This document shows positions 1 through 8,823 of a DNA stretch of 64,000 nucleotides, piece by piece. The stretch's first letter is position 1. Each line of letters opens with the position of its first letter. The stretch is from contig NZ_FNOX01000009.1 in NCBI RefSeq assembly GCF_900107155.1, positions 87,167 to 151,166 on the forward strand, in the 5' to 3' direction. Under the pieces are notes generated by a model. The model made no database searches, was not told where the DNA came from, and saw only the letters and a program-made list of their open reading frames with translations. The position numbers and the translations under genes are program-made. Origin of the DNA: Pseudomonas salomonii (GTDB lineage Bacteria > Pseudomonadota > Gammaproteobacteria > Pseudomonadales > Pseudomonadaceae).

Positions 1-647
1 CGGAGCGCTTGCAGCTGTATTCGCTGCCCACGCCCAATGGGGTCAAGGTGTCGATCATGCTGGAAGAACTGGGGCTGCCTTACGAAGCACACAAGGTCAG
101 TTTCGAGACCCAGGACCAGTTGTCGCCGGAGTTCATGTCCTTAAACCCCAACAACAAGATTCCCGCGATCATCGACCCCAATGGCCCGAGCGGCCAGCCG
201 CTGGCGTTGTTCGAGTCCGGCGCGATCCTGATTTACCTGGCGGAGAAAACCAGCCAGTTGCTCTCCGAAGACCCGGCCACCCGCTACGAAACCCTGCAGT
301 GGCTGATGTTTCAGATGGCCGGTATCGGTCCGATGTTCGGCCAGGTCGGGTTCTTCAACAAGTTCGCCGGCAAAGCATACGAAGACAAACGTCCGCGTGA
401 CCGCTACGCCGCCGAATCTCGGCGTTTGCTCGGCGTGCTGGAAAAACACTTGCTGGGTCGCACCTGGATCATGGGTGATGAATACAGCATCGCCGACATT
501 GCCACCTTCCCGTGGATCCGTAATTTGATCGGGTTTTACGAGTCCGGCGACTTGGTCGGCATCGCTGATTTCCCTAATGTGCTGCGTGCACTGGACGGTT
601 TTGTCGCCCGCCCGGCGGTGATGCGTGGCCTGAGTATTCCGAGCTAA
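1..647 (+). CDS. glutathione S-transferase, 5' end outside window
   Basis: Glutathione transferase of the cytosolic YghU/YfcG-like type, expected to conjugate or reduce glutathione adducts. The frame is open to the left edge (first whole codon at base 3, reading E-R-L-Q-L-Y). The TTG at base 9 is therefore probably an internal Leu codon and the real start lies upstream. The N-terminal thioredoxin-fold half carries the TPNGVKVSIMLEE segment and the glutathione-contacting F-E-S-G-A-I-L-I-Y-L motif; the C-terminal helical half has the usual IADIATFPW motif. The stop is 3 bases before the PhzF-like gene, so the two are probably co-transcribed. Family assignment is strong; substrate unknown. Confidence 0.9.
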   Translation, partial: ERLQLYSLPTPNGVKVSIMLEELGLPYEAHKVSFETQDQLSPEFMSLNPNNKIPAIIDPNGPSGQPLALFESGAILIYLAEKTSQLLSEDPATRYETLQWLMFQMAGIGPMFGQVGFFNKFAGKAYEDKRPRDRYAAESRRLLGVLEKHLLGRTWIMGDEYSIADIATFPWIRNLIGFYESGDLVGIADFPNVLRALDGFVARPAVMRGLSIPS

Positions 648-650
648 GAC

Positions 651-1493
651 ATGCCGACTTTCGATTTCAAGCAACTGGATGTGTTCAGCGGTGTTTCGCT
701 CAAGGGCAACCCCCTGGCGGTCGTGCTCGGCGCCGATAGCCTTACGGACCAGCAAATGGCCGACTTCGCCAACTGGACCAACCTTAGCGAGACCACGTTT
801 TTGCTGACGCCGCGGGACCCACGGGCGGATTACCGGGTAAGAATTTTCACCACGCTTAAAGAGCTGCCGTTTGCCGGGCACCCGACTCTGGGCAGTTGCC
901 ATGCGTGGCTGCAGGCAGGCGGCGTGCCCAAAGGTGAGGAGATTATCCAGGAGTGCGAAATCGGCCTGGTGCGTGTCCGTCGCCAAGGCGATGAACTGGC
1001 GTTTATTGCACCACCGTTGTTGCGCACGGGGCCGGTGGAAGCGCCCCTGCTGGAGCGCGTGCGCCTGGGGTTGGGCCTGGCACCTGAGGCCATTGTGCGC
1101 AGCCAGTGGGTGGATAATGGCGCAGGTTGGCTGGCGGTGATGCTGGGCCAGCGCGATCAAGTGTTGGCCTTGCAGCCTGACTTTTCGCAATTGCATGGCT
1201 TGGCCATTGGCGTCATCGCGCCCTGTGACCCGGCGCGTGACGACGTGGACAGCCACTTTGAAGTGCGCGCTTTTATCGCCGGTGACGGCGCCCAGGAAGA
1301 CCCGGCCACCGGCAGTTTGAATGCCGGTGTTGCCCAATGGTTGCTGGCCGAAGGCCTTGCGCCCGCGCGGTATGTGGTCAGCCAGGGCACCGTGATTGGT
1401 CGTGCCGGGCGGATTCGCGTAGAGCGCCAGGGCGATGAAATCTGGGTTGGCGGCGCAGTGGCGGTGTGCATCGAAGGGCGAGTCCAGCTCTAG
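651..1493 (+). CDS. PhzF-family isomerase/epimerase-like protein
   Basis: A 280-residue protein of the PhzF phenazine-biosynthesis-like family (diaminopimelate-epimerase fold). The family's catalytic Glu is visible in LSETTF (Glu47). The conserved PFAGHPTLG loop lies at residues 73-81 and the second-half signature EDPATGSLNAG near residue 216. Length matches the family. No phenazine genes are nearby, so a role in phenazine synthesis is not implied; most such orphans act on unknown small metabolites. It follows the GST by 3 bases in a probable two-gene operon. Confidence 0.88.
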   Translation: MPTFDFKQLDVFSGVSLKGNPLAVVLGADSLTDQQMADFANWTNLSETTFLLTPRDPRADYRVRIFTTLKELPFAGHPTLGSCHAWLQAGGVPKGEEIIQECEIGLVRVRRQGDELAFIAPPLLRTGPVEAPLLERVRLGLGLAPEAIVRSQWVDNGAGWLAVMLGQRDQVLALQPDFSQLHGLAIGVIAPCDPARDDVDSHFEVRAFIAGDGAQEDPATGSLNAGVAQWLLAEGLAPARYVVSQGTVIGRAGRIRVERQGDEIWVGGAVAVCIEGRVQL

Positions 1494-1608
1494 ATCAATA
1501 TATTGTTACGGCCCACGCAATACACTATTGGCCCCTGGGCGTTTGTGCTGCGGGGGCCAAGGGGCATAAGCTTTTGCCCCAAATATTCTGCCGCTATCCA
1601 GGAAAGCC

Positions 1609-2583
1609 ATGACCAGCCAGTTCCCCCAAGCCCGTCCTCGCCGCCTGCGCCGCTCCCCGGAGCTGCGTGGCCTGTTCCAGGAAACCGAATTCACCCTCAA
1701 CGACCTGGTACTGCCGATTTTCGTCGAAGAAGAAATCGATGACTTCGTGCCGATCACCAGCATGCCGGGTGTGGTGCGTATTCCTGAGAAAAAACTGGCC
1801 GGTGAAATCGAGCGTTATGCCCGTGCCGGGATCAAGTCTGTGATGACTTTCGGCGTGTCCCACCACCTGGACGCCAACGGCAGCGACACCTGGAAGGAAC
1901 GCGGCCTGGTCTCGCGCATGTCCTCGATCATCAAGGACGCTGTGCCGGACATGATCGTGATGTCCGACACCTGCTTCTGCGAATACACCGACCACGGCCA
2001 CTGCGGCGTGATGCACGGCGCCCACGTCGACAACGACGCGACGCTGGTCAACCTCGGCAAACAAGCCGTGGCCGCTGCCCGTGCCGGCGCCGATGTCATC
2101 GCACCGTCGGCCGCCATGGACGGCCAGGTCCAGGCCATCCGCCGCGCCCTCGATGACGCGGGTTTCACCCATATCCCGATCATGGCCTACTCCACCAAAT
2201 TCGCCTCGGCCCTCTACGGTCCGTTCCGCGAAGCTGGCGGCAGCGCTCTCAAAGGCGACCGCAAAAGCTACCAGATGAACCCAATGAACCGCCGCGAAGC
2301 CGTGCGCGAATCCCTGCTCGACGAACAGGAAGGCGCCGATGCGCTGATGGTCAAACCGGCTGGCGCCTACCTCGACATCATCCGCGACATTCGCGAAGCC
2401 TCACGCTTGCCGGTGGCGGCGTATCAGGTGAGTGGCGAATACGCGATGATCAAGTTTGGCGCCCAGGCCGGGGCGATTGATGAGGCGCGGGTAGTGCGCG
2501 AGACGTTGGGGTCGATCAAACGGGCTGGCGCGGATTTGATTTTTACGTATTTTGCGATGGATTTGGCGTTGGCTGGGATCTGA
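1609..2583 (+). CDS. hemB: delta-aminolevulinic acid dehydratase (porphobilinogen synthase), zinc-type
   Basis: Condenses two 5-aminolevulinate molecules to porphobilinogen in haem synthesis. The two Schiff-base lysines are visible: Lys197 in MAYSTKFAS and Lys249 in MVKPAGAYLD. The metal loop contains three cysteines, Cys122, Cys124 and Cys132 (DTCFCEYTDHGHCG), the zinc-dependent signature. The housekeeping enzyme known from P. aeruginosa is magnesium-dependent and lacks these cysteines, so this may be a second, zinc-dependent copy. Length (324 aa) is normal. ATG with AGGAAAG upstream. Its 3' third is present again as a degraded copy at about 3063-3290. Confidence 0.96.
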   Translation: MTSQFPQARPRRLRRSPELRGLFQETEFTLNDLVLPIFVEEEIDDFVPITSMPGVVRIPEKKLAGEIERYARAGIKSVMTFGVSHHLDANGSDTWKERGLVSRMSSIIKDAVPDMIVMSDTCFCEYTDHGHCGVMHGAHVDNDATLVNLGKQAVAAARAGADVIAPSAAMDGQVQAIRRALDDAGFTHIPIMAYSTKFASALYGPFREAGGSALKGDRKSYQMNPMNRREAVRESLLDEQEGADALMVKPAGAYLDIIRDIREASRLPVAAYQVSGEYAMIKFGAQAGAIDEARVVRETLGSIKRAGADLIFTYFAMDLALAGI

Positions 2584-2597
2584 TTTTGGGCTGCGGG

Positions 2598-2627
2598 CCT
2601 GTGGCGAGTGAGGGGGCTCGTCACAGG
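2598..2627. terminator. hairpin in the convergent hemB / immunity-gene gap
   Basis: Arms CCTGTGGCGAG and CTCGTCACAGG pair over 11 positions with one G-U pair. It lies between convergent genes and could end transcripts from either side, but there is no clear T tract. The left arm recurs in degraded form after the hemB remnant near 3270-3285. Confidence 0.35.
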
Positions 2628-2636
2628 AGCTTCAAG

Positions 2637-3023
2637 CTATGAATACAGTGATTCAGACCATTGTGTGCGGTACGCAATTTGCTCGTTAATGTCGTTTGTG
2701 AGTTCATTTTCTTCATAATCGAATATACGAACGAGCTTCGCGTCCGGATCACCTAGTTTTGTTTCGTAAGCAACCAATCCACTAGACATTTGTGAGCACA
2801 TTGCCGAAGGATATACATTGAGTTTAGCGCCTTTACAGAGGAATTTTATGTCGCTAAAGTCTTTTCTCATTAGGCCAAAACACATATAGATATCAATGTC
2901 GGTGTAAGTTTCTTTTACGCCGTTCGCGAACGTTATCGAGAGCGTTGCTGTTTTTCCATCACACTCGATGGTCGCATTTTCGCGAATCGAATTTCTGATT
3001 GTGATGATCTCTAATTTTTTCAC
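2637..3023 (-). CDS. second, paralogous immunity-like protein of the rhs locus
   Basis: A 128-residue AT-rich gene, unlike its GC-rich neighbours. It is clearly paralogous to the gene at 3323-3754: both carry IKFLCKGAK, then N-V-x-P-S-x-M-x-S-Q-M-S-x-G, then V-A-Y-E, then an (I)FD-(Y/F)EE segment at matching positions. The other copy overlaps the end of a toxin-bearing rhs gene, so both are inferred to be cytoplasmic immunity proteins; this one may be an orphan kept after an earlier toxin tip was lost. Convergent with hemB. No named family recognised. Confidence 0.7.
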   Translation of the reverse strand: MKKLEIITIRNSIRENATIECDGKTATLSITFANGVKETYTDIDIYMCFGLMRKDFSDIKFLCKGAKLNVYPSAMCSQMSSGLVAYETKLGDPDAKLVRIFDYEENELTNDINEQIAYRTQWSESLYS

Positions 3024-3062
3024 TTTCTAATCTCTATTGGGATTAATTAATGAATAGTCTTT

Positions 3063-3290
3063 ATGACGTTGTGCCGGACATGATCGTGTTGCTCGACACC
3101 TACTTCTGCGAATACACCGACTACGGTCGTTGCGGTGTGATGCACGGCGCTCATATAGACAACGACGCGGCCTAGGTCAACTTCTGCAAACACGTAGCCG
3201 CCGCCCTTGACAACGCTGGCTTCACCAAAATCCAGATCATAGCGTTGGCCGGGATCTGATTTTGGTTTGTGTGCCTGTGGCGGGTGAGTA
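3063..3290 (+). pseudogene. degraded partial copy of hemB 3' region
   Basis: Plus-strand sequence here matches intact hemB in blocks. 3065-3175 resembles hemB around 1937-2045, covering the cysteine-rich metal loop and MHGAHVDND. About 3195-3240 resembles hemB near 2070 and 2150-2190. About 3242-3262 matches the last hemB codons and stop, and the following bases resemble the sequence just after hemB. An in-frame TAG appears near 3174 and large internal parts are missing, so it cannot be functional. It sits exactly between the two paralogous immunity genes, suggesting that a unit of immunity gene plus hemB 3' flank was duplicated or carried in. Confidence 0.85.
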
Positions 3291-3322
3291 TCTCACCACG
3301 GCGTTGGTATTAACTGACTTCA

Positions 3323-3754
3323 TCAGTCGTTACTGTCTTTTAGATCAGCGGTTTCAGTTCGATCTGCACCTATAGACGTTATCCATTCTTTGTAAAAATT
3401 ATATTGCTCCTTTGGGTCGCTCGTGAGGTTATGTTCTTCAAAGTCAAATATGTTGACCAAGTCTTCTCGTGTAGCGCGTTTCCCAAGAGTCAATTCATAA
3501 GCAACCATTCCTCCACTCATCTGCGAGGCCATGCTAGAAGGCCTAACATTGATTTTCGCACCTTTACAAAGAAATTTTATATGAGGGAAGTCTGCTCTAA
3601 CTTTTGCCAAGCATTGGTATATGTCTTCTGCTGTGTACACCTTCGCGAAATTATCTGCTTCAGAAAATTTCAACTTTATATGGGTGGAGTCATATTTGAA
3701 AGTGACATATTTTTCTACGTTATTTATTATGGCTTTAATTTTTTTTGTTTTCAT
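3323..3754 (-). CDS. immunity protein paired with the Rhs toxin tip
   Basis: A 143-residue AT-rich gene whose ATG overlaps the rhs stop codon (ATGA at 3751-3754), with AGGAAA upstream inside rhs. This is the usual arrangement of a polymorphic-toxin immunity gene. Shares IKFLCKGAK-x-NV-x-PS-x-M-x-SQMS-x-G-x-VAYE with the paralogue at 2637-3023. No signal peptide or membrane segment is visible, so it should act in the cytoplasm by blocking the ADP-ribosyltransferase-like tip. Function is inferred from position; the protein family is not one I can name. Confidence 0.75.
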   Translation of the reverse strand: MKTKKIKAIINNVEKYVTFKYDSTHIKLKFSEADNFAKVYTAEDIYQCLAKVRADFPHIKFLCKGAKINVRPSSMASQMSGGMVAYELTLGKRATREDLVNIFDFEEHNLTSDPKEQYNFYKEWITSIGADRTETADLKDSND

Positions 3755-6700
3755 TTTATTTTCCTGTTTGGGTTTGGAATCGAATATCCCACATAGCTGC
3801 CATCTCGTTTCATAGGCGTCGCACCCAAAATGTCTTCTGTATTTATCTTGCTTTGTATAGCTATTTCGCCTTCATTGTCAAAAGGAGCTAATTTTCCTAA
3901 TTCTTTGTTAACGTCACGACCGGGAATCTTTTTTAGCGCGTAGAGAAAGCCTTTTCGAGTTCCGTATTCGGTCGCAAAATCAATTCCGATAAGTTTCGAG
4001 GGAGAAGTACTTATGAAGTTGCTCGGTGGGTTGTTGCTGTCGAGCGCGTGCAAGTATAAGTCATTGCTGTCGCCCTTGCTTTTAAAACCATGTTGAAAAA
4101 TACGGTCTGGAGTTTTGTCATCGCCACGGAATAAGTATTCGCTGTTGCTGGCTGGCTGTTTGGGCTCTCCCTTGTTTACTTTCGCTTTGGCGATGTCTAC
4201 CGCTTCAGATTTTGATTTACAGCCATCCTCACCAGGGCACGAGTTCAAACCTAGCGGATCCACCCACCCGGTAGGGTTCGGCACGTATTGGTACGTATTA
4301 ATCCCACCCGCCAGCTTCACCGGGTCCGGCGTCAGGTAACGACCAATATCCGGATTGTAGTAGCGATGGCGGTTGTAGTGCAGCCCGCTTTCCGCATCAA
4401 AATATTGGCCCTGGAAGCGCAGCGGGTTGTCGATTTTTCTGACGTCTAGGCGGGCGATTTCGCCGTAGGCGCGGTAGTGCGCGGACCAGACGATTTCGCC
4501 TTCGGGGTTTGTGAGTTCCTGTGGCGTGCCGAGGTGGTCGAGTTGGTAGTGGAAGGGCTTGGTGTCTTCTGGGCCAAAACCTTCCAGTAGTGCTAGCGGC
4601 CGAAAACTGTCTGGCTCGTAGATATAGCTGCGATGCCGATCCGCGTGGTGTTCAGCTACCAGCTTGTCGCCTTGCCAGAAAAACTCCGTGGTTTTCCCAT
4701 CCACCGTCTTGCTGATCCGCCGCCCAAACGGGTCATAGCGGTAGCTGGCGGTTTGCCCGTTTGGTTGAGTAATACCCACCAACCGATGCTGGCAGTCGTA
4801 GCGGTACTCCGTAACGAGCTGATGACCCCTGCCACGCCGCTGGCGGATCAAATTGCCGAAGGCGTCGTAGTCGTAATGATGATCGCCTTGGATCATCAAC
4901 CGATTCCCCGCCACGATGTCCGGGCCGGGGCGGTCTTGCATCAGCAGGTTGCCGGCCGGGTCGTGGCCGAAGCGTTCCTGCACGTCTTGCGAGTGATCGG
5001 CGCGGGTCAGGCGGGCCAGGGGGTCGTAGTGGTAGTGGTGTTCGCCTTTGCGGGTGTCGAGCAGGCGGGTGAGGTTGCCGGCGGTGTCGTAGTCGTATTG
5101 GCGTTGGTAAAGCGTGTGTTGCTGTTGGCTGACGGCGTGGGCGTGCAGGCGGTTCTGGTCGTCGTAGTGGTAGTGGCTGAGGAGTTGGCCTTGTTGGCGT
5201 TGGTGTTCGCGGCCGGTTTTGAACAGGTGGGACGTGAGGGTCTCGCCGTTCAGTTCGACGGTGGAAAGGTGGCCGCCTTTGTCGTGGTTGAACACCAACC
5301 GGTTATTGTCCGGCAGGCGCAGCTTTTTAAGCTGCCCGCAGGCGTCGTAGCCGTAGCGCAAAGTGCCCCAGCCCTGGTGTTCGGCGGTGAGGCGGTTTTG
5401 TGGGTCGTATTCGTAGGCGAGCGCCCAGTGGCCGTCGTCGACGCTAAGGAGATTGCCTTGGCGGTCGTAGGCATAGTCGACAATATTGCCGTCTGGCAGG
5501 GTTTTTCTTACGAGGCGCCCGGCGTGGTCTCGCTTGTAGCGGGTAACGAGCTGACTGCCGTCGTCGCCGTGTTCGGTTTTCTCCGCCAGGTTGCCGTTGA
5601 GGTCATACACGTAAGCCGTGCGCTGGCCGTCAAAGCCGATTTCCTGCTGGATCAGGCCATTGGGGTGGTAATCGAGCCGGTAGGTTTCGCCTGCCTCGTT
5701 TTCGATGGAGGTCAGCAGCAGGCGCGCATTGTCGTAGCGGTACTTAACATGGGTGCCGTCGGCGTTGATTCGGCGGCTGATCAGGTGCAGGCCGTCGGCG
5801 TATTCGTAGCGGGTGACGTGGCCGAGTTCGTCGTGTTCGGCGGTGATTTTTCCGTAGGCGTTGTAGCTGTATTCGCGCGTTGCGCCGCCTGGCTGGGTCA
5901 GTTTTCGCAGGCGTCCGGCAGCGTCCCATTGGTACTGTGTGAGCTTGCCGAGTTCATCTTCACGAGTAACCTGCCGACCAAGGTCGTCATAGCGATAGCG
6001 CTTGATACCGCCATTGGGCAGCAGCTCCTCAAGCAACTGCCCGCGCTCATTCCAAACCAGCCGATGGCAACTGTTGTCGGGAAACCAAACCCCCGTCAGC
6101 TGCCCATATTTGTTGTAGCTGTAGTCCGTGACATTGCCATCAGGATCGGTCTTGCGAATGACGTCGCCCTGATCATTGCGCTCATACTTCCAGACGGCGA
6201 GCCCACGCCTTACGACCCGTACGAACCCGTTGTCATGCTCGTAGGACGTCGGCTCATCGTCCCCCGGAAACAGCGCCACCAAGCGTCCGGCTTCGTCGTA
6301 CTGGTACGCCGTCACCGCCCCAAGCGGGTCCTGCTCGACCGTCAGGCGGCCCTTGTCGTCATAGGATTTGAAGTGTTCAGCGCCGTCCGGATCAATGCGC
6401 TGCACCAGACGTGCACGATCATCGTGGACATAGACTTCCTGGCTGCCATCGGCGTTATACACCGTGACACGGCCGTCATCGCCCCAGGCATACCGCGTAT
6501 CCATCTGCGAAAAGCTGGCCCAATGCCGAACACACCGAGAAGCCTTGCCCGCTCGTTCCCATTCCCAAAAGAAACTCGCGCCACCGGCCAACCCACGTTC
6601 AAGAATGACGTGCTGCTCGTCGTACCGATAAACCTCGCGTTCACCTACCGCATTGGTCGCAGAAACCAGTCGCCCAAGGTCGTCATAGGCGTAGGAAACA

Positions 6701-7341
6701 AACTTCTGCTCGGTCACCCATTCGAAGGGCTCATGCCCTTTGGCCCGATGAACCTGATAGTCCACCGCCACAATGCGGCCCAATTCATAACGCAGAAACA
6801 GCGAGCGACCCACACCGTTATCCAGCCGCTCAACCCGCCCCAAACGATCGTGAAAAACTCGCAGCCGGTTGTCATACGCATCGCTGATGGCAACCAGCAC
6901 GCCATTGTGGAAGTGATAAAAACGCGACGCCTGAGCCAGCACCAACTCATCAGGCAATTCACCCAAATAAATCGCCGCTTCAGCCAAGCTATTGGTAATC
7001 GCCGGTCGAGCAGCGGTAGGCAGTACAAACTCAGTGCGGCGATTTTCATGATCGGTCCACACCACCGACTCACCGGAAACACAAAGCCTGTGCGCCAGCG
7101 AATGACTCCAGCCAAACCCCAACCCGCCATCCACTTCCACCGCGCTGGTGCGATAAAGCCGCGTCCATTCAAACGGCAAGACCCCATCCAACGTGCCATC
7201 AGTGAGGGTCAGCAATTCCTCGCCGGTGACCATCGACACCGGGCAACCGTGGGTGACGGTTTTGTCCGCAGGGGCCGCCGCATCGCCATTGAGGTTCTTG
7301 CCCGAAGCCGGTACATCATCCACAGGTTCCTGGCGCACCAA
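3751..7341 (-). CDS. Rhs/YD-repeat polymorphic toxin, C-terminal 1196 residues
   Basis: Main part of an Rhs toxin delivered to competing cells. Dozens of YD-type repeats (for example YRYDNAR, YEYDPQNRL, YRYDPFGRR) form the shell. The conserved core end (Y-L-T-P-D-P, then DPLGL at about residue 1032) precedes a 164-residue variable tip of lower GC. The tip resembles cholera/heat-labile-enterotoxin-type ADP-ribosyltransferases: Arg1072 in YLFRGDD, an LYLHAL segment, the STS motif at about 1111-1113, and the E-G-E pair at 1157/1159. The frame is open upstream of the TTG at 7341 and continues in the same frame into the ORF at 7351-8523, from which it is separated only by a TAG at 7351-7353. Expression as a separate protein from TTG is doubtful. 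Overlaps its immunity gene by 4 bases. No EagR, PAAR or VgrG gene adjoins it. Confidence 0.9.
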   Translation of the reverse strand: MVRQEPVDDVPASGKNLNGDAAAPADKTVTHGCPVSMVTGEELLTLTDGTLDGVLPFEWTRLYRTSAVEVDGGLGFGWSHSLAHRLCVSGESVVWTDHENRRTEFVLPTAARPAITNSLAEAAIYLGELPDELVLAQASRFYHFHNGVLVAISDAYDNRLRVFHDRLGRVERLDNGVGRSLFLRYELGRIVAVDYQVHRAKGHEPFEWVTEQKFVSYAYDDLGRLVSATNAVGEREVYRYDEQHVILERGLAGGASFFWEWERAGKASRCVRHWASFSQMDTRYAWGDDGRVTVYNADGSQEVYVHDDRARLVQRIDPDGAEHFKSYDDKGRLTVEQDPLGAVTAYQYDEAGRLVALFPGDDEPTSYEHDNGFVRVVRRGLAVWKYERNDQGDVIRKTDPDGNVTDYSYNKYGQLTGVWFPDNSCHRLVWNERGQLLEELLPNGGIKRYRYDDLGRQVTREDELGKLTQYQWDAAGRLRKLTQPGGATREYSYNAYGKITAEHDELGHVTRYEYADGLHLISRRINADGTHVKYRYDNARLLLTSIENEAGETYRLDYHPNGLIQQEIGFDGQRTAYVYDLNGNLAEKTEHGDDGSQLVTRYKRDHAGRLVRKTLPDGNIVDYAYDRQGNLLSVDDGHWALAYEYDPQNRLTAEHQGWGTLRYGYDACGQLKKLRLPDNNRLVFNHDKGGHLSTVELNGETLTSHLFKTGREHQRQQGQLLSHYHYDDQNRLHAHAVSQQQHTLYQRQYDYDTAGNLTRLLDTRKGEHHYHYDPLARLTRADHSQDVQERFGHDPAGNLLMQDRPGPDIVAGNRLMIQGDHHYDYDAFGNLIRQRRGRGHQLVTEYRYDCQHRLVGITQPNGQTASYRYDPFGRRISKTVDGKTTEFFWQGDKLVAEHHADRHRSYIYEPDSFRPLALLEGFGPEDTKPFHYQLDHLGTPQELTNPEGEIVWSAHYRAYGEIARLDVRKIDNPLRFQGQYFDAESGLHYNRHRYYNPDIGRYLTPDPVKLAGGINTYQYVPNPTGWVDPLGLNSCPGEDGCKSKSEAVDIAKAKVNKGEPKQPASNSEYLFRGDDKTPDRIFQHGFKSKGDSNDLYLHALDSNNPPSNFISTSPSKLIGIDFATEYGTRKGFLYALKKIPGRDVNKELGKLAPFDNEGEIAIQSKINTEDILGATPMKRDGSYVGYSIPNPNRKIK

Positions 7342-7350
7342 CGCGGTCTG

Positions 7351-8523
7351 CTACGTCTTGCCGCGCACCGCCGGCACCGGGTTGGCAACCAACTCATTCC
7401 CGGCTTTCAACGGCGCAACCGGCACGGTCTTGATCGGCGTCGCGGCACTGCCCAGCAACAGAGGTTTAACCGCCGTTGCATGTGGCTCCAACGTCAGCCC
7501 CACATGCTGTTTTGCCAGCAACTCGAGCAAATTTCGGGCCCGTCCAGACTTGATGTGTGCGAGCGCCTGGGTACCCAGGCGCACTGCTACGCCCATGCCC
7601 GCCGTCGCCCAAATCAACAGCAAGTTGATCAACACCTCGCCGGTGATTTCGCCCATCAGCTCATACATATCTTGCGGCGGCAGCAGGCGCATCCAGCTGA
7701 CCATCGCCGACACGTAAACGAACAACAGCGGCTCATCACTGAGTACCAGCAGGCCGTTGGCGATCGCGTCGTTGCTGAGTGTCAGCAGCTCATCAAGCTC
7801 GGCCTGGGAGATGTACGTCAGCAACTTTTCGCTGTTGGGCTTGATGTCCGCCAACAGCTCATACAGCTGCGTCAAGTTGTCCCAAAGGGTGTAGAGCGCC
7901 GTGCCCATGCCATGGAGAACCGCTTTCTCCAGCATCCTGCGTTGGTCGAGCGGTTTAGCGTCGGTATAAATTGCCCACTGCGCCTGGAAGGTGTCGTTCC
8001 AGGCTTTACGCAGGCGCTCTTCCAACCCCGCAATCACTGACTGATAAGACGCGTACAGTGCCTTGACGTGATCTTTGGAAACATTGGGATAAAAACTGAT
8101 TCGGTACGCTTGATTTCGATCACACTCGGTGATTTCGAGAATGCCGCTGGGGCCGATGGTGTGGTGGATCGGCTCGCCCAATGGGCCGCCGTTAGGATCG
8201 ACGCGTTGCAGCACCACCGGCGTAGTGCCGATGGGCACAAAACGCGTGCTTTGGAACATATGCACCAGGGTCAACGTGCCATTGGCCTGGCACGTGGCGA
8301 CGGTGCTGCTGGGAATGATGGAGCGGTTGATCGGGGCGACCAGCGCCACCTCATCCCCGACCTTGAACACCTGCTCGACATCCAGCGCCGAGAAGCTCCA
8401 GAAGCTCGACGCCCAGTCGTCAAAGGTATTCAGACATTCGCGAAAATCGCGGAAGACGCTTTCAACGTCGACCGTCTTCACGTCCATTGGGGTCAGGGCC
8501 AGCCTGCCAATGGCCGGGTTCAA
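7351..8523 (-). CDS. N-terminal part of the same Rhs protein, ended by an in-frame amber codon
   Basis: A 390-residue ORF that is the N-terminal region normally fused to Pseudomonas Rhs repeats: a domain of unknown function, then hydrophobic helices near residues 255-315 (LLLIWATAGMGVAVRL). It stops with TAG at 7353-7351. The next codons (CAG ACC GCG TTG GTG) continue in the same frame into the 1196-residue repeat protein. The simplest reading is one gene of about 1590 codons (3751-8523) with a CAG-to-TAG change. The TTG start at 8523 has AAAGGGG seven bases upstream; the ATG at 8487 is an alternative. No PAAR motif is evident. Confidence 0.75.
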   Translation of the reverse strand: MNPAIGRLALTPMDVKTVDVESVFRDFRECLNTFDDWASSFWSFSALDVEQVFKVGDEVALVAPINRSIIPSSTVATCQANGTLTLVHMFQSTRFVPIGTTPVVLQRVDPNGGPLGEPIHHTIGPSGILEITECDRNQAYRISFYPNVSKDHVKALYASYQSVIAGLEERLRKAWNDTFQAQWAIYTDAKPLDQRRMLEKAVLHGMGTALYTLWDNLTQLYELLADIKPNSEKLLTYISQAELDELLTLSNDAIANGLLVLSDEPLLFVYVSAMVSWMRLLPPQDMYELMGEITGEVLINLLLIWATAGMGVAVRLGTQALAHIKSGRARNLLELLAKQHVGLTLEPHATAVKPLLLGSAATPIKTVPVAPLKAGNELVANPVPAVRGKT

Positions 8524-8823
8524 GCGGTAGCCCCTTTGGCCCGGGCTCTAACAAACAAAACCATCTGCAATCCCTCGCACTGTGTGATCAGGCGAAGGAC
8601 TTTGCAGAGGTTTTAAGACGCGCGCAGCAGTGCTTATCTGGCGGATTGGTAGGATGTTTCCGTGGTTTTTGTCGTCTGCTCGGTCGGGTGTGGTGATGTG
8701 ATTGTCGTACAGCAGGCAGTCACGTTTGGTCGTAACTGACAAATGCAGCAGGTCGGCGAACCCCGGTTAGACTTACCTGTCGATATCCGCACAACCCGGC
8801 CCGTCGTTATTCAAGGAAGCCCC

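Noticed and set aside
4633..8040. 1135-codon plus-strand ORF opposite rhs
   Set aside because: It mirrors the repeat structure of rhs on the other strand; composition is Val/Ala/Gln-rich with no known motifs. A shadow of the GC-rich coding strand.
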